From CAVSKL01 sp963728475 [NCBI: Candidatus Eiseniibacteriota bacterium] (GTDB lineage: Bacteria; Eisenbacteria; RBG-16-71-46; JABDJR01), in NCBI GenBank assembly GCA_963728475.1, contig CAVSKL010000004.1, positions 496,001 through 560,000 of the forward strand: a stretch of 64,000 bases of DNA, written 5' to 3'. Of this stretch, positions 25,994-36,985 are shown piece by piece. The notes under the pieces were generated by a model. It saw nothing but the letters and a program-made list of their open reading frames with translations. It searched no databases and was not told where the DNA came from. A program made the position numbers and the translations under genes. Within the stretch, counting starts at the first letter, position 1. Every line of letters starts with the position of its first letter.

Positions 25994-26674
25994 TTAGACC
26001 GCATCCACCACCTTGGGGCTGCCGGTGGCCCGGCCGATCACCAGGCGGTCGGTCATGTCGGTGAAGAGGCCGCTCTCCACCACGCCGGGGATGCGCTTGA
26101 TCTCGCGTTCCATCCGCTTCGGATCGAAGGGGTTCACGAACAGGCAGTCGAGGATGAAGTTCTCGTTGTCGGTCATGTAGGGGTCGTCCCCCTCCATGCG
26201 CGGCTCCACCTGGGCCCCGAGGTTGGTGAGGGCGGAGCGCACCACCGCCTCCGCGAAGGGGAGCACCTCCACCGGCACCGGCACCCCGTCGCCCAGGCGC
26301 TCGATCACCTTGCTCTCGTCCACCACGATGATCACCTCGCCCGAGCTGAACGCCACCACCTTCTCGCGGAGGAGCGCACCGCCCGCGCCCTTGATCAGGT
26401 TCAAGTTGCCGTCCACCTGGTCGGCGCCGTCGATGGTCAGGTCCACCCAATCCACGTCCTCGAGTCCGCGGATGGAGAGGCCGACCTCCTCGGCGAGGTG
26501 GCGGGTCTGAACCGAGGTGGGAATGCACTGAATGTCCTTGACCTCGCCGTTTTTCACCCGCTCACCCAGCGCGCGCACCGCCCACGCCGCGGTGGAGCCG
26601 GTTCCGAGACCCACCACCATCCCGTCCTTGACGTACTCGGCCGCCTTGCGGCCCGCCTGCTCCTTCGGGTCCAT
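25994..26674 (-). CDS. rpiA: Ribose-5-phosphate isomerase A
   Basis: RpiA interconverts ribose 5-phosphate and ribulose 5-phosphate in the pentose phosphate pathway. The 226-residue length matches. Signature segments are GLGTGSTAAWAV (phosphate binding), DLTIDGADQVD with the catalytic Asp residues, and LIKGAGGALLREKVVA with the catalytic Lys region. ATG 26674 is the start, with GGAG 5 nt upstream; a longer upstream frame would cover the regulatory gap and is rejected. Confidence 0.95.
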   Translation of the reverse strand: MDPKEQAGRKAAEYVKDGMVVGLGTGSTAAWAVRALGERVKNGEVKDIQCIPTSVQTRHLAEEVGLSIRGLEDVDWVDLTIDGADQVDGNLNLIKGAGGALLREKVVAFSSGEVIIVVDESKVIERLGDGVPVPVEVLPFAEAVVRSALTNLGAQVEPRMEGDDPYMTDNENFILDCLFVNPFDPKRMEREIKRIPGVVESGLFTDMTDRLVIGRATGSPKVVDAV

Positions 26675-27017
26675 GCATGCTCCAGACAAAAGGTTAAGAA
26701 TCGGGAAGACGCGGTCGCGCCTCCCGTTCCTCATGGAAACGCCGGGGAGCCCCCGGCGTGCGGACCGGGCAATAGTACACGCCCCCCCCGGCCGGCGCAA
26801 CGTGGGACCGGAAGCCCCCTTGGGGCCGGTTCCGGGCCCCTTTCGGCCGGGTTTCCCGGGGGGAGGTGGGCCGGGCCGCCGGCTTCCCGGTCCTCCGGCT
26901 TGATGCGGGAGTGCGAGGGCCTGTAGACTCGCTCGGCTTCCCGAACGGCGAGGATTTCATCGCCGGGCCCCGGAGCGGCATCCCCGCCCCGGCCCGGACC
27001 CGACAAGGAGTGGTGTC
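26675..27017. other. Divergent rpiA/groES intergenic region
   Basis: There is no gene in these 343 bp. On the rpiA side, ACGCCGGGG and CCCCGGCGT (26739-26759) form a 9-bp hairpin with a 3-nt loop; on the rpiA transcript it is followed by TTT, so it could be a leader attenuator. A second hairpin lies at 26808-26835 (CCGGAA/TTCCGG outside GCCCC/GGGGC). On the groES side is the promoter at 26900-26929. No CIRCE element (TTAGCACTC and its inverted copy) is present, so HrcA control is not supported. Confidence 0.6.
26900..26929 (+). promoter_or_regulatory. groESL promoter candidate
   Basis: TTGATG (26900-26905) and TAGACT (26924-26929) are separated by 18 bp. This predicts a leader of about 80 nt before groES. 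The spacing is good and the -10 is moderate. Confidence 0.4.
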
Positions 27018-27302
27018 ATGAAGATTCAACCCCTGGGCGACCGCATCGTGGTCCGCCCCTCGGAAAAAGAGGAAAAGACGGCCGGCGGGATCCTCATCCC
27101 CGAAACCGCCAAGGAAAAGCCGCTGCAGGGCAAGGTGGTGGCGGTGGGCGCCGGCCGGCGCAACAAGAAGGGCGAGCGCGTCCCGGTCGAGGTGAAGGCC
27201 GGCGAGACCGTGCTCTACGAACGCTACGCCGGCTCCAAGGTGGAGATCGAGGGCGAGGAATACCTGGTCCTCCGCGAGGACGAAGTCCTGGGGCGGCTCT
27301 AG
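27018..27302 (+). CDS. groS: Co-chaperonin GroES
   Basis: The 94-residue heptameric lid of the GroEL chaperonin. [14 protein letters not shown] is the canonical start; [18 protein letters not shown] contains the mobile loop with the GroEL-binding I-L-I-P region; the dome loop and the C-terminal [12 protein letters not shown] follow. AAGGAG precedes the ATG. groEL follows after 24 nt, forming the usual groESL operon. Confidence 0.98.
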   Translation: MKIQPLGDRIVVRPSEKEEKTAGGILIPETAKEKPLQGKVVAVGAGRRNKKGERVPVEVKAGETVLYERYAGSKVEIEGEEYLVLREDEVLGRL

Positions 27303-28937
<1,635 letters not shown>

Positions 28938-28963
28938 CCGCGATGGGTCCCGGACCGGACCAT

Positions 28964-28991
28964 GGCCGGAGGCCCCGGTGGGCTTCCGGCC
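28964..28991. terminator. Hairpin terminator between convergent groEL and polymerase gene
   Basis: A 12-bp stem (28964-28975 with 28980-28991, one G-U pair) and a 4-nt CGGT loop sit between converging genes that end at 28937 and 28996. The downstream T tract on the plus strand is weak (GTTCCTATT), so termination may be only partly intrinsic or serve both directions. Confidence 0.55.
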
Positions 28992-28995
28992 GTTC

Positions 28996-30510
28996 CTATT
29001 CGGGCCCGGGGGTGCCCGGCCCCGTGCCCCCCGCGTGTTCCTGGGCCCGGATGAGGTTGTGGGTGGCCACGATCAGTCCCATGAGGATCCACGGGAAGAA
29101 CATGTAACTGCTGTTGCGGAGGTAGTCGATCTTGAGCTGGTCCACCAGCCACACCGTCAGCATCACGTGCAGGGCGAGCATCAGGCTCCGGGGGTAGGAG
29201 GAGGCGCCGAAGCTGGAGGCCCGCTCCCGGAACGAGATGTGGAGCAGGCGGAAAGCCACGAACAGGAAGCCCGCGAGTCCGATGTAGCCCACGGTGTGGG
29301 CGTAGAAGAGGTACTGGTTATGGGGCCACTCGAAGGTGTACAGGCCCTTTCCGGTGATCCCGCGGGTCAGCCCCAGATCGTAGTACGGCCCATGGCCGAC
29401 GAACGGATGTTCCAGGGTGCGCGCGAAGATCTCCGGCCATTGCGCCCGGGTGTCGGGAATCACGCCTACGAACTTGGTTCCCAGCAACCGGTCGAAGACC
29501 GAACCCGAGAGGGTGAAGTTCGATACCAGGAACTGCATGATCACGACCGCCGAGACGCCCACCAGCGCCCCCGCCAACACGTCGCGGAACTTCAGGTGCC
29601 GGCGGGTCAGGATCAGGGTATAGGCCGCCCCTCCCAGGAAGGCCAGGGTCCCGCCCCGGGTGATGGTGCAGAGGAGGGTGAACACGCAGAGGGCCGACAG
29701 GAGCATGGTGAAGAACCGGGTGTTGGTGAACCGGGCGCGCCGGTGGACGAACCAGATCAGGAAGAAGCTCACCGCCATGAACTCCGCCATCAGCTCGTAG
29801 TCCTGGAACGGCCCCCCCACCCGGAGCCCTTCCGCCCGGGGTTGGTTGGCCCGGCCGGCGAGGATCCAGTGCGAGATGAGCGCGTGCCCGGGGTGGAAGA
29901 GCTCGTACATGGCCACCAGCATCGACAGGGTCATGGCGACCACCAGCACGGTGACGAAGGTGCGAAGCTGCTTCTCGGTGCGAATGAAGCTCCCGACCAT
30001 GTAGAAGAGCATGAACGCGGGCACGATGCTGGTCATGTTGCGGAGCGCGCCCTGGAGGATCACCGGGTTGTCGATGTTGTAGAAGGAGAGGATGTAGCAT
30101 CCAAGGAGGAATCCGATCCCGGCGTCGACCGGCGTTCTCCGGAGCTGGGGCACCAGGCGCAGGGTGAGCCGGGCCAGGTACGCGATGGCCAGGAACACGA
30201 CGAAGATCATGGTGGAGGAGCCGACGAAGATGGAGAACGGGAACGGGAAGAAGAGGGTGATGAAACAGAGCCCCCAGAAGGGGCGGGCCCGGTAGGCGAG
30301 GACGAGGAGAATCGCCCCCCCCAGCGCTTTCAGGACCCGGGAGCTGGGGTGCAGGACCTCCACGCTGATGAGCACGGCCAGCAAGGCCCCGACCGCGAGC
30401 TGCCACCAGGGAAGCCGGACCAGCCAGGCGATGGGCGCGGGGAGGCGGTCCGTCCAGGGCTGACGGTAACTCAGGGGGGGGCTGGTCTCGGGGCGCTCGG
30501 GATCGTACAT
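28996..30510 (-). CDS. O-antigen ligase/polymerase-like membrane protein
   Basis: A 504-residue protein with about 12 membrane helices and a large periplasmic loop near the C-terminus, the layout of the Wzy/WaaL family. The segment PHNQYLFYAHTVGYIGLAGF carries the H-N-x-Y motif typical of O-antigen ligase domains. It probably polymerises or ligates a surface glycan made by the neighbouring genes. ATG 30510 is chosen; a GTG at 30552 would add 14 residues. On its own strand, TATAAT at 30569-30564 gives a good -10 about 54 bp upstream. Confidence 0.8.
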   Translation of the reverse strand: MYDPERPETSPPLSYRQPWTDRLPAPIAWLVRLPWWQLAVGALLAVLISVEVLHPSSRVLKALGGAILLVLAYRARPFWGLCFITLFFPFPFSIFVGSSTMIFVVFLAIAYLARLTLRLVPQLRRTPVDAGIGFLLGCYILSFYNIDNPVILQGALRNMTSIVPAFMLFYMVGSFIRTEKQLRTFVTVLVVAMTLSMLVAMYELFHPGHALISHWILAGRANQPRAEGLRVGGPFQDYELMAEFMAVSFFLIWFVHRRARFTNTRFFTMLLSALCVFTLLCTITRGGTLAFLGGAAYTLILTRRHLKFRDVLAGALVGVSAVVIMQFLVSNFTLSGSVFDRLLGTKFVGVIPDTRAQWPEIFARTLEHPFVGHGPYYDLGLTRGITGKGLYTFEWPHNQYLFYAHTVGYIGLAGFLFVAFRLLHISFRERASSFGASSYPRSLMLALHVMLTVWLVDQLKIDYLRNSSYMFFPWILMGLIVATHNLIRAQEHAGGTGPGTPGPE

Positions 30511-30563
30511 GACCTGTAGGTTGCTATCGGCAGCCGGGCCGGGCCGGTTCACCGGAGCGGTCC

Positions 30564-30569
30564 ATTATA
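30564..30569 (-). promoter_or_regulatory. -10 element for the polymerase gene
   Basis: Perfect TATAAT on the minus strand in an otherwise GC-rich gap, about 54 bp upstream of the ATG at 30510. I see no clear -35 box. Confidence 0.4.
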
Positions 30570-30743
30570 CCGGAAACCGCGGCCCATCCCTCCCCCCTTC
30601 GTTGGTGGAATGCGGCCCTCCCCAAACATGCTAGTTTTCCCGCTGGTTCGACCCGGCCGGCGGCAGGCATCCGGGGCCGGGACGTCCCCGCAGGGAGCCG
30701 GACCGCAAGCCGGCCCCGCCCGACTCCTCGATGGAACAGGAGC

Positions 30744-32204
30744 ATGATGCGCATTCGGATCGGTCACGTTGTCGCCGTATTCCTGTTGCTCTCCGTGTGC
30801 TTCGGCATGATGAAGCTGGATGGGGACGAATTCAGCTTCGTGCGCGAACCCTACGAGATGCTGGGCGGGGACTACACCGCCGGCTACCTCAAGCAGGGCG
30901 AGACCGCCAAGGCCCTCCGGACCGCGGTCCGCGCCTACGTCTTCTACTGGAAGTACCGGTCGTTGACCTGGCCCATCATCCCCGAGAAGGATCGCGGGTA
31001 CTTCCAGGCGGAGGAGAAACGCTTCGGCTACCGGGATCCCGCCGAGGCCTCGGCGGACAGCGCCATGACTTACCGGGAGCGCTTGATCGTCCCCGAACCC
31101 CGGCGGTTCTATTCCCACGGCGCCGGCAAGCCCCTCCTCAACGCGGTGCTGGAGATCCCCGGGCTGGGGCTGGTTCAGCTCGCCACCCACGGCGGCCACG
31201 ACCTTCTCTGGTACCAGAACCACCGGAACTACCATCCGGTGTTTCTCCTGGTGCGGCTGGCCTCGCTCCTGGCCGGGCTCGCGTCCCTTCTCCTGGTCTA
31301 CCGCTTCGCGCGCCCGCGCCTGGGAGAGAGCAAGGCGGCCCTGGCCGCGGCCGCGTTCGCGCTTCTGCCCGCCTCGGTGATCTACTTCCCCAACATCCAT
31401 CACGACGCGGTCCTGTGCCCGTTTGCGCTCCTGGCCGGGGTGGCGTTCGTGAAGCGGCGGTACGCGTGGAGCGGGGCCGCCCTGGGGCTGGCGCTGGCGG
31501 CCAAGAACGCGGCGGTGTTCCTGGCCGTTCCCATGGTCGTCCTGGCCGCCGCCGATCTCGTCCGGTGGCTTCGGGCCCGCACTTCCCCCGAAGCCCGGGG
31601 CCGCTTCCTGGACCGGTTCCGCGGGCTCTTCATCGCGGGGGCGCTTTCCCTCGTCGTCCTCACCCCGTTCGCGAGCCCCAAGGCGTACGTGGAGGAGCTC
31701 CTGACCCCGGTCACCGGCCGGGGGTACGACCCGCACATCACCCGGACGGTGGGGGTCTTCGGCCAGATTCGGGGCCTGGAGGGGGATACCGGGTACTCGG
31801 AGGAGCGGAAGGTCGCCTACGCGCTCCGGGCGATGCTCCCGTACTTCAACCTGGGGCTCCTGGTGATCCTCGGGATCGCGCTCACCTGGGGAAAGCTCGA
31901 GGACGACCTCGACCGGTTCTCGTTCTGGTTCCTGATCGCCCTCTTCCCCTACGCGCTCATCTTCTCGCAGCAGTTCACCTACCGAAGTCTCATGTTCCTG
32001 CCGTTCTTCGGCTTCCTGGCCGGGCGCGTGCTCACCCGAAGGCAGATGCTGGTCCTGCTCGGGATCCTGGTGCTGGTGGACGGCTACTTCGCGTGGGACC
32101 CGATCACCTGCGGGGCGCCGCGGGTTTTGAGCACCCACCGCTCGCTGATCCAGGCGATCGGCTCCGGGTTCAGCGCTCCCGACGGGGGGGAAGTGGCTCG
32201 ATGA
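30744..32204 (+). CDS. Membrane glycosyltransferase, family 39-like
   Basis: A 486-residue polytopic protein resembling the ArnT/PMT-type lipid-linked glycosyltransferases. After the first helix, an acidic pair (KLDGDEFSF) occupies the place of the catalytic Asp/Glu loop, followed by a long periplasmic loop and eight or more helices with many aromatic and Arg residues between them. It likely transfers a sugar from a polyprenyl phosphate donor. Two in-frame ATGs (30744 and 30747) exist; AGGAG at 30738-30742 is better spaced for 30747. Its 3' end overlaps that of the convergent heparinase-like gene by 35 nt. Confidence 0.65.
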   Translation: MMRIRIGHVVAVFLLLSVCFGMMKLDGDEFSFVREPYEMLGGDYTAGYLKQGETAKALRTAVRAYVFYWKYRSLTWPIIPEKDRGYFQAEEKRFGYRDPAEASADSAMTYRERLIVPEPRRFYSHGAGKPLLNAVLEIPGLGLVQLATHGGHDLLWYQNHRNYHPVFLLVRLASLLAGLASLLLVYRFARPRLGESKAALAAAAFALLPASVIYFPNIHHDAVLCPFALLAGVAFVKRRYAWSGAALGLALAAKNAAVFLAVPMVVLAAADLVRWLRARTSPEARGRFLDRFRGLFIAGALSLVVLTPFASPKAYVEELLTPVTGRGYDPHITRTVGVFGQIRGLEGDTGYSEERKVAYALRAMLPYFNLGLLVILGIALTWGKLEDDLDRFSFWFLIALFPYALIFSQQFTYRSLMFLPFFGFLAGRVLTRRQMLVLLGILVLVDGYFAWDPITCGAPRVLSTHRSLIQAIGSGFSAPDGGEVAR

Positions 32205-34143
32205 CGGTGGTCCAGCGCGCGGGGAGGTCCACCTCGCCCTCCCAGACCAGGGCGTAGGCCGGCGCCAGCCGGTCGTAGCCGCCGGAGACGCAGGGGGAGC
32301 CCGGCCGCTCCGGGTCCCCCCGCTCCAGCCGGGCCCGGCCGGAGGGGACGCGGAGCCGCACCCGGGCGGCGGCGTCGCCGGAGCGCACCCGGGCCCCGCC
32401 GTCCTCGTCCGAGGCCTCGGCGCCGGCGGGAAAGGGCCACAGGAGCCGCGCCTGCACCCGTCCCCCCCCTTCCAGCGCGTCCTCCACCGTTACTGCGCCG
32501 TCCCCGGCGACCTCCACCCGGCGCCGGTGGACGATGCCAAGGTCCCGGTAGCCGTCGTGGCTCGCCGCGGCGGAGTGGGGGCCGGACGCCTCGAGAACGG
32601 TCCGGTAGGAGCGCCCCCACATGAAGGGTCCCAGCCGCTCGGCCTGGTCGCGGCCGTTCACGGTCACGGTGGGGTGGGAGGCGGTCCGCACCAGGGCCTC
32701 GCGCCACCGGTCGCCTCCCCGGTAGGTGAAGGTCCCGGGGTCGGCCACGATTCGCTCTCCGCCCACCGCGACCTGGACCGAGAGCGCATCGGCATGGGCA
32801 TGAGCGGCGATCGACAGGTATCCCAGGCCCCCGGCGTTCAGGTGCACCTCGGTGCCGCCCCGGCGGAGCCAGACCTGGCCGGTCTCGGGGAAGGCCGCGG
32901 AGGCCGCCGGCGGGGGGGCGGGGCGGGCGGGATCGGGAAGGCCGTGCTCTCCCAGGAGCCACGCCGCCCGCTCGTCCCCTTCGGGTCCGGCGGCCCCGTC
33001 GTCGCCCAGCAATATCCGGGCGTGCGCCAGCGCCGGCCGGTAGAGGTCGCGCGCCCCCTCGGCCAGGGGGAGCACCTCGCTCTCGTCGGAGTCGCCGTAG
33101 AGGAACGGCCGGCCGGCGCGGTCGAACCCCGCGGCCAGGAAGTCCGCGGCGGCGGCCAGCCGGGCGCGCTCGGGTTCCGGCCACCGCGCGCCGCGCGCGT
33201 CCGCGGCCTGGGCCCCCAGCGCGGCCAGGGCCAGCGCAAACGCATGATAGTGGAAGGCCTGCTCCCGGTTTCCGCCGTCGGGGGCGAACTGGAGGAGCAC
33301 CTCGCGCCGGAGCGCGGCGTCCCAGATCGCCGCGGAGCCCTCCGGGGCGAGTCCGGGAAACGCGGCGTCCACCAGGGCGAGCGTGGCCAGCTCGCCCAGG
33401 AGATGGTTGTTGGCGGACGAGTGCCGGGAGAGGTTCTCCGCCACGGTGAAGCGCTGGTAATGCGCGGAGCGGAACACCGCGTCGAGAAGCGGTTCCGGGG
33501 GCCGCTCCCGCGCCGCCCAGAACCGGAGCGCCGCCCCCCAGTGCACGAGCCGGAGGCCGGTCTCGATCGGGGCCAGAAGGTTCGGCCCGGCCAGCGGGGG
33601 GTTCTCCTCCATCCAGTCGAGCCAGAGGGTCTCCAGCCGGTCGCGGAACGCGCTCCGCCCGGAGAGGAGATACGCCTTGGCCAGGGTCGCGAACGCGGGG
33701 TGGAGGTTGGGTTCCCAGAGGTGCTTGAGGTCGAACCGCCCCTCGGGAGAGGCGGTGGGCAGCGTGCTCCAGTAGGCGGCGGGGAAGGCCACGTCCGAGA
33801 CCGCCTCCCGGCGCCAGGCCGGCCGCTTGCCCAGGTCGTGAGCGGCGCCCAGCCAGCGGAAAGTGCCTTGCAGCAGCTCCGAGGCCTCGGCCAAAGTGCG
33901 TTCCCGCCACCGGGCGGGCCACCGGGCCGCGACCGCCGCCATCCCCCCCGCGGAGAGGATCCAGGGCGCGTCGGCGAAGCCGGCGACGAAGGGCGCGGAG
34001 CCGGGCGGGGGTCCGGCCACCGCGTCCGCGCCGCCTCGCGCGAACGCCCGCCGGTGCCTGGCCTCGCGCACCAGCCGCTGCCAGCGCAGGCGGCGTTCAT
34101 CCCAGGACATGGCCCGGAGCCGTCGAAGGTGCCAGAGCCTCAT
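32170..34143 (-). CDS. Heparinase II/III family protein
   Basis: A 657-residue protein with an all-alpha toroid N-terminal half (about 60-350; EPNLHPAF, SSANNHLLGELATL, HYHAFALALAAL) and a beta-sandwich C-terminal half (about 370-650) with the H-A-H-A-D motif in AAHAHADALS, YRGGDRWREAL and HDGYRDLGIVHRR. These are hallmarks of the polysaccharide-lyase-like family encoded in many exopolysaccharide loci, often beside asparagine synthase as here. It could trim or modify the glycan. No signal peptide is visible at the chosen ATG. The start overlaps the asnB stop (ATGA). Confidence 0.85.
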   Translation of the reverse strand: MRLWHLRRLRAMSWDERRLRWQRLVREARHRRAFARGGADAVAGPPPGSAPFVAGFADAPWILSAGGMAAVAARWPARWRERTLAEASELLQGTFRWLGAAHDLGKRPAWRREAVSDVAFPAAYWSTLPTASPEGRFDLKHLWEPNLHPAFATLAKAYLLSGRSAFRDRLETLWLDWMEENPPLAGPNLLAPIETGLRLVHWGAALRFWAARERPPEPLLDAVFRSAHYQRFTVAENLSRHSSANNHLLGELATLALVDAAFPGLAPEGSAAIWDAALRREVLLQFAPDGGNREQAFHYHAFALALAALGAQAADARGARWPEPERARLAAAADFLAAGFDRAGRPFLYGDSDESEVLPLAEGARDLYRPALAHARILLGDDGAAGPEGDERAAWLLGEHGLPDPARPAPPPAASAAFPETGQVWLRRGGTEVHLNAGGLGYLSIAAHAHADALSVQVAVGGERIVADPGTFTYRGGDRWREALVRTASHPTVTVNGRDQAERLGPFMWGRSYRTVLEASGPHSAAASHDGYRDLGIVHRRRVEVAGDGAVTVEDALEGGGRVQARLLWPFPAGAEASDEDGGARVRSGDAAARVRLRVPSGRARLERGDPERPGSPCVSGGYDRLAPAYALVWEGEVDLPARWTTVIEPLPPRRER

Positions 34144-36074
34144 CGGGCCAGCGGCACCTCCAGCTCGGCCGGTCGCGAAAGCGGGGGCTGGGAGGGATCG
34201 ATGAACAGGCGATACCAGAGCTCGAGGTTGAGGAGCGTCCAGATCTCGCGGCGATGATCGCGGCGCCCGGCCAGGTGGTCCTCCACCACCCGCCGCACGG
34301 TGGCCGGATTCAACACCCCCCGCCGGCCCACGCTCCCGTCCAGGAGGGTGTCGGCCACGAACCCGCGGAGATCCTCGCGGAACCAGCGGTCGATGGGCAC
34401 CGGGAATCCGGTCTTGGCCCGGGAGAGCACCCGGGGCGGGAGCGCGGGGCCGAAGGTGTCGCGGAGGATCCGCTTCCCCCGTCCCTCGCCCCACTTCCAC
34501 TCCGGCGGGAGGGAGAACGCGAACTCCACCAGGCGGTGGTCGAGGAACGGCACCCGCGCCTCCAGGGAGGCGGCCATGCTCATGCGGTCCATCTTCATCA
34601 GGAGATCGTCGGCGAGCCAGGTCTTGACGTCGGCGTAGAGCATCCGGGTGAGCGGATCGCGTCCGTCGGCGCGGTCCACCCAGGCCGCCACCGGCCCGCG
34701 GGCGGTGGGATCGTCCAGCCGGCGGAGGAGGTCGGGGTGGAGCACCTCGCGGCGTTCGGGTCCGGCGAAGCCCGCGAACCACGACGCCCACCGCTCCGAG
34801 GGCTCGTCGATGGAAAGGCTCCGCTCCGCGACCCGTGCCTTCCGGAGCGGCCACGGCGCCGCCCGGAGCCCCTTCCGCACCAGCCCCTCGCGCAGGAACC
34901 GCGGAACCCGGGCATAGGTGCGGGCGAGATGGTCGCGGCCGTACTTGGGATAGCCGGCGAAGAGCTCGTCCGCGCCCTCCCCGGTCAGCACCACCGTCAC
35001 CGTCTCGCGGGCGAGCCGGGAGATGAGATAGACCGGGATGGCCGCCGGCTCCACCAGCGGTTCGTCCATGTGCCAGATGAGAGGGAGGATGGCGCCGGGC
35101 AGGTCGCGCTCGGCCATCACCAGTTCGTGATGCTCGGTGTGGAACGCCCCGGCCACCTCCCGGGCGAAGGGAAGCTCGTGGTCGTTTCCCGCCGCGCCCG
35201 CGAAGCCCACCGAGAAGGTCTTGACCGGGCCCCCGTGCATTCCGGCCATGAGCGAGACGATGATGCTCGAATCGAGCCCCCCGGAGAGGAGCGCGCCCAG
35301 GGGCACGTCGGCCATGAGCCGGGCCCGCACCGCGGCCTCGGTGTGGGCCCGCAGCGCCTCTTGGGCGTCCTCGTAGGTGCCCTCGAACCGGCGCGAGAGA
35401 TCCACGTCCCACCACATCTCGAGCCGGGCCCCCCCGGAGTCCACCATCAGGCGATGACCGGGGGGGAGCTTGCGGATCCCCCGGAAGAGGGTATGGGGGG
35501 AGGGAAGGTAGCGGTAGGTGACGAAGAGCGCGGCGGCCTCTTCCGAGGCCTCGCGGGGGACGCGCGGGTGGGCGAGCAGGCTCTTGATCTCCGAACCGAA
35601 CACCACGGTGCCGTCGTCGAGCGCGGCGTAGTGGAGCGGCTTGATCCCCAGCCGGTCGCGGGCCAGGAGCAACCGCCCGCGCGGGCGGTCGTGGAGGGCG
35701 AAGGCGAACATCCCCTGGAGGCGCTCCAGGCAGTCCGGGCCCCACTCCTCGTAGGCGTGGACCACCGCCTCGGCGTCGGAGCGGGTCCGGTAGGTGTGGC
35801 CCCGCGCCTCCAGCTCCGGCCGGAGCTCGGCGTGATTGTAGATCTCGCCGTTCAGGACCAGGACCACGGTGCCGTCCTCGTTGGCGATGGGCTGGTGCCC
35901 TCCGGCGAGGTCCACGATGCTGAGCCGCCGGAACCCCAGGGCGAGACCGGGCTCCAGATGGTGGCCGTAGTCGTCGGGGCCGCGGTGGGCGAGCGGCGCG
36001 GCCATGCCGCGGATCACCGCCTCGTCGGGGATCTCCCCGCCCGAGGGCTTGAAGAACCCGGTGATGCCGCACAT
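34140..36074 (-). CDS. asnB: Asparagine synthase (glutamine-hydrolysing)
   Basis: A 644-residue class B asparagine synthetase. MCGITGFF gives the catalytic Cys2 of the N-terminal glutaminase domain, with HRGPDD and LNGEIYNH. The C-terminal synthetase domain has the PP-loop SGGLDSS and LTGEGADELFAGYPKY. In polysaccharide clusters this family may amidate sugar acids rather than supply asparagine; the heparinase-like and glycosyltransferase neighbours favour that. One base separates its start from the methyltransferase stop, so the genes are coupled. Confidence 0.93.
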   Translation of the reverse strand: MCGITGFFKPSGGEIPDEAVIRGMAAPLAHRGPDDYGHHLEPGLALGFRRLSIVDLAGGHQPIANEDGTVVLVLNGEIYNHAELRPELEARGHTYRTRSDAEAVVHAYEEWGPDCLERLQGMFAFALHDRPRGRLLLARDRLGIKPLHYAALDDGTVVFGSEIKSLLAHPRVPREASEEAAALFVTYRYLPSPHTLFRGIRKLPPGHRLMVDSGGARLEMWWDVDLSRRFEGTYEDAQEALRAHTEAAVRARLMADVPLGALLSGGLDSSIIVSLMAGMHGGPVKTFSVGFAGAAGNDHELPFAREVAGAFHTEHHELVMAERDLPGAILPLIWHMDEPLVEPAAIPVYLISRLARETVTVVLTGEGADELFAGYPKYGRDHLARTYARVPRFLREGLVRKGLRAAPWPLRKARVAERSLSIDEPSERWASWFAGFAGPERREVLHPDLLRRLDDPTARGPVAAWVDRADGRDPLTRMLYADVKTWLADDLLMKMDRMSMAASLEARVPFLDHRLVEFAFSLPPEWKWGEGRGKRILRDTFGPALPPRVLSRAKTGFPVPIDRWFREDLRGFVADTLLDGSVGRRGVLNPATVRRVVEDHLAGRRDHRREIWTLLNLELWYRLFIDPSQPPLSRPAELEVPLAR

Positions 36075-36075
36075 G

Positions 36076-36954
36076 TCAGCCGCGCTTCTCCAGCACCGCG
36101 AACGCGCCGTTGGCGGTGATCATGGGCGGGGACTGCAAGGTGAGCGGCTCCGGCGAGTCGTAGAGCGCCATGTAGCGGGCGGCGAACACCGGGCCCAGCC
36201 AGGCGTAGGCCGCCTTGAGCGGCTTGGCCCATCCGGGGAGCACCCAGAACCGGTTGAAGAAGGGGGTGCCCGCCTCGCCGAAGTAGGCGCGCTTCACCAC
36301 CCGGAGCCCGGAGGGGCCAAGGAGCCGTTCCTGGAGGGTGTCCGGGGTGTAGTGGCGCTGGAAGAAGACCGGCTTCCCGTGATAGGTCTCCGAATAAACC
36401 GTCTGCTCCATGAAGAAATCGCGGGCGGTCATGCCGAAGGGGACGGTGAGGATGAGCCGTCCCCCCGGCGCCAAGACCCGGGCCAGCTCCCGGATGCCCT
36501 CGATGTCCCCGGGATCCGGCACGTGCTCGATGACCGAGATCACCGTGACCCGGTCGAAGTGGCCGTCGGGGTAGGGGAGGCTTCGCAAATCGGCCTGGCG
36601 CGCCACCAGCTTTCCCTTGAGCCGGCTACCCAACCGCTTGGCGAGGGCGGCCTGGGCCTCGACGGTGGGGTCCAGGTCCACCGCGTGCACCTCGACCCGG
36701 TGGCGGGAGGCGACGAAGAGGGGGAACACGCTGGTGCGCGCCCCCGCGTCCAGATGCCGCATCCCGGGGCGGAGTTCCAGATGGTTGTAGACCAGCGGGA
36801 ATTCCAGGCAGCGCACGTAATCCAGGCCGCGCACCGCCCGCCCCGCGCCGAGCGACGCGTTGAGCCGGGCGAAGTCCCAGGGCCCGGCCCGGTCGGAGCC
36901 GGGGCGGGGGCCGGCGGGAACGGAAGTCGGGGAGGGGGAGGCCATGGCCGTCAT
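36076..36954 (-). CDS. SAM-dependent methyltransferase (class I)
   Basis: A 292-residue methyltransferase. Motif I is at MRHLDAGARTSVFPLF (about 65-80) with a variant glycine loop (GARTS rather than GxGxG), motif II is AVDLDPTVEA, and EHVPDPGDIEGIRELARVLAPGGRLILTVPFG is split over the classic motif III-post III region. The altered motif I may change SAM affinity. The substrate is likely a lipid-linked sugar or other part of the surface glycan, from context only. Two ATGs (36954 and 36945) could start it. Confidence 0.8.
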   Translation of the reverse strand: MTAMASPSPTSVPAGPRPGSDRAGPWDFARLNASLGAGRAVRGLDYVRCLEFPLVYNHLELRPGMRHLDAGARTSVFPLFVASRHRVEVHAVDLDPTVEAQAALAKRLGSRLKGKLVARQADLRSLPYPDGHFDRVTVISVIEHVPDPGDIEGIRELARVLAPGGRLILTVPFGMTARDFFMEQTVYSETYHGKPVFFQRHYTPDTLQERLLGPSGLRVVKRAYFGEAGTPFFNRFWVLPGWAKPLKAAYAWLGPVFAARYMALYDSPEPLTLQSPPMITANGAFAVLEKRG

Positions 36955-36985
36955 CCGGCTTTCCGCGGACGTCGGGGAACGCCGC

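Noticed and set aside
26880-27017. CIRCE/HrcA operator before groES
   Set aside because: A short imperfect inverted repeat (GAGTGCGAG ... CTCGCTC) is present, but it does not match the CIRCE consensus or spacing.
30511-30743. A plus-strand promoter for the family 39-like gene
   Set aside because: No -35/-10 pair with acceptable spacing was found on this strand.
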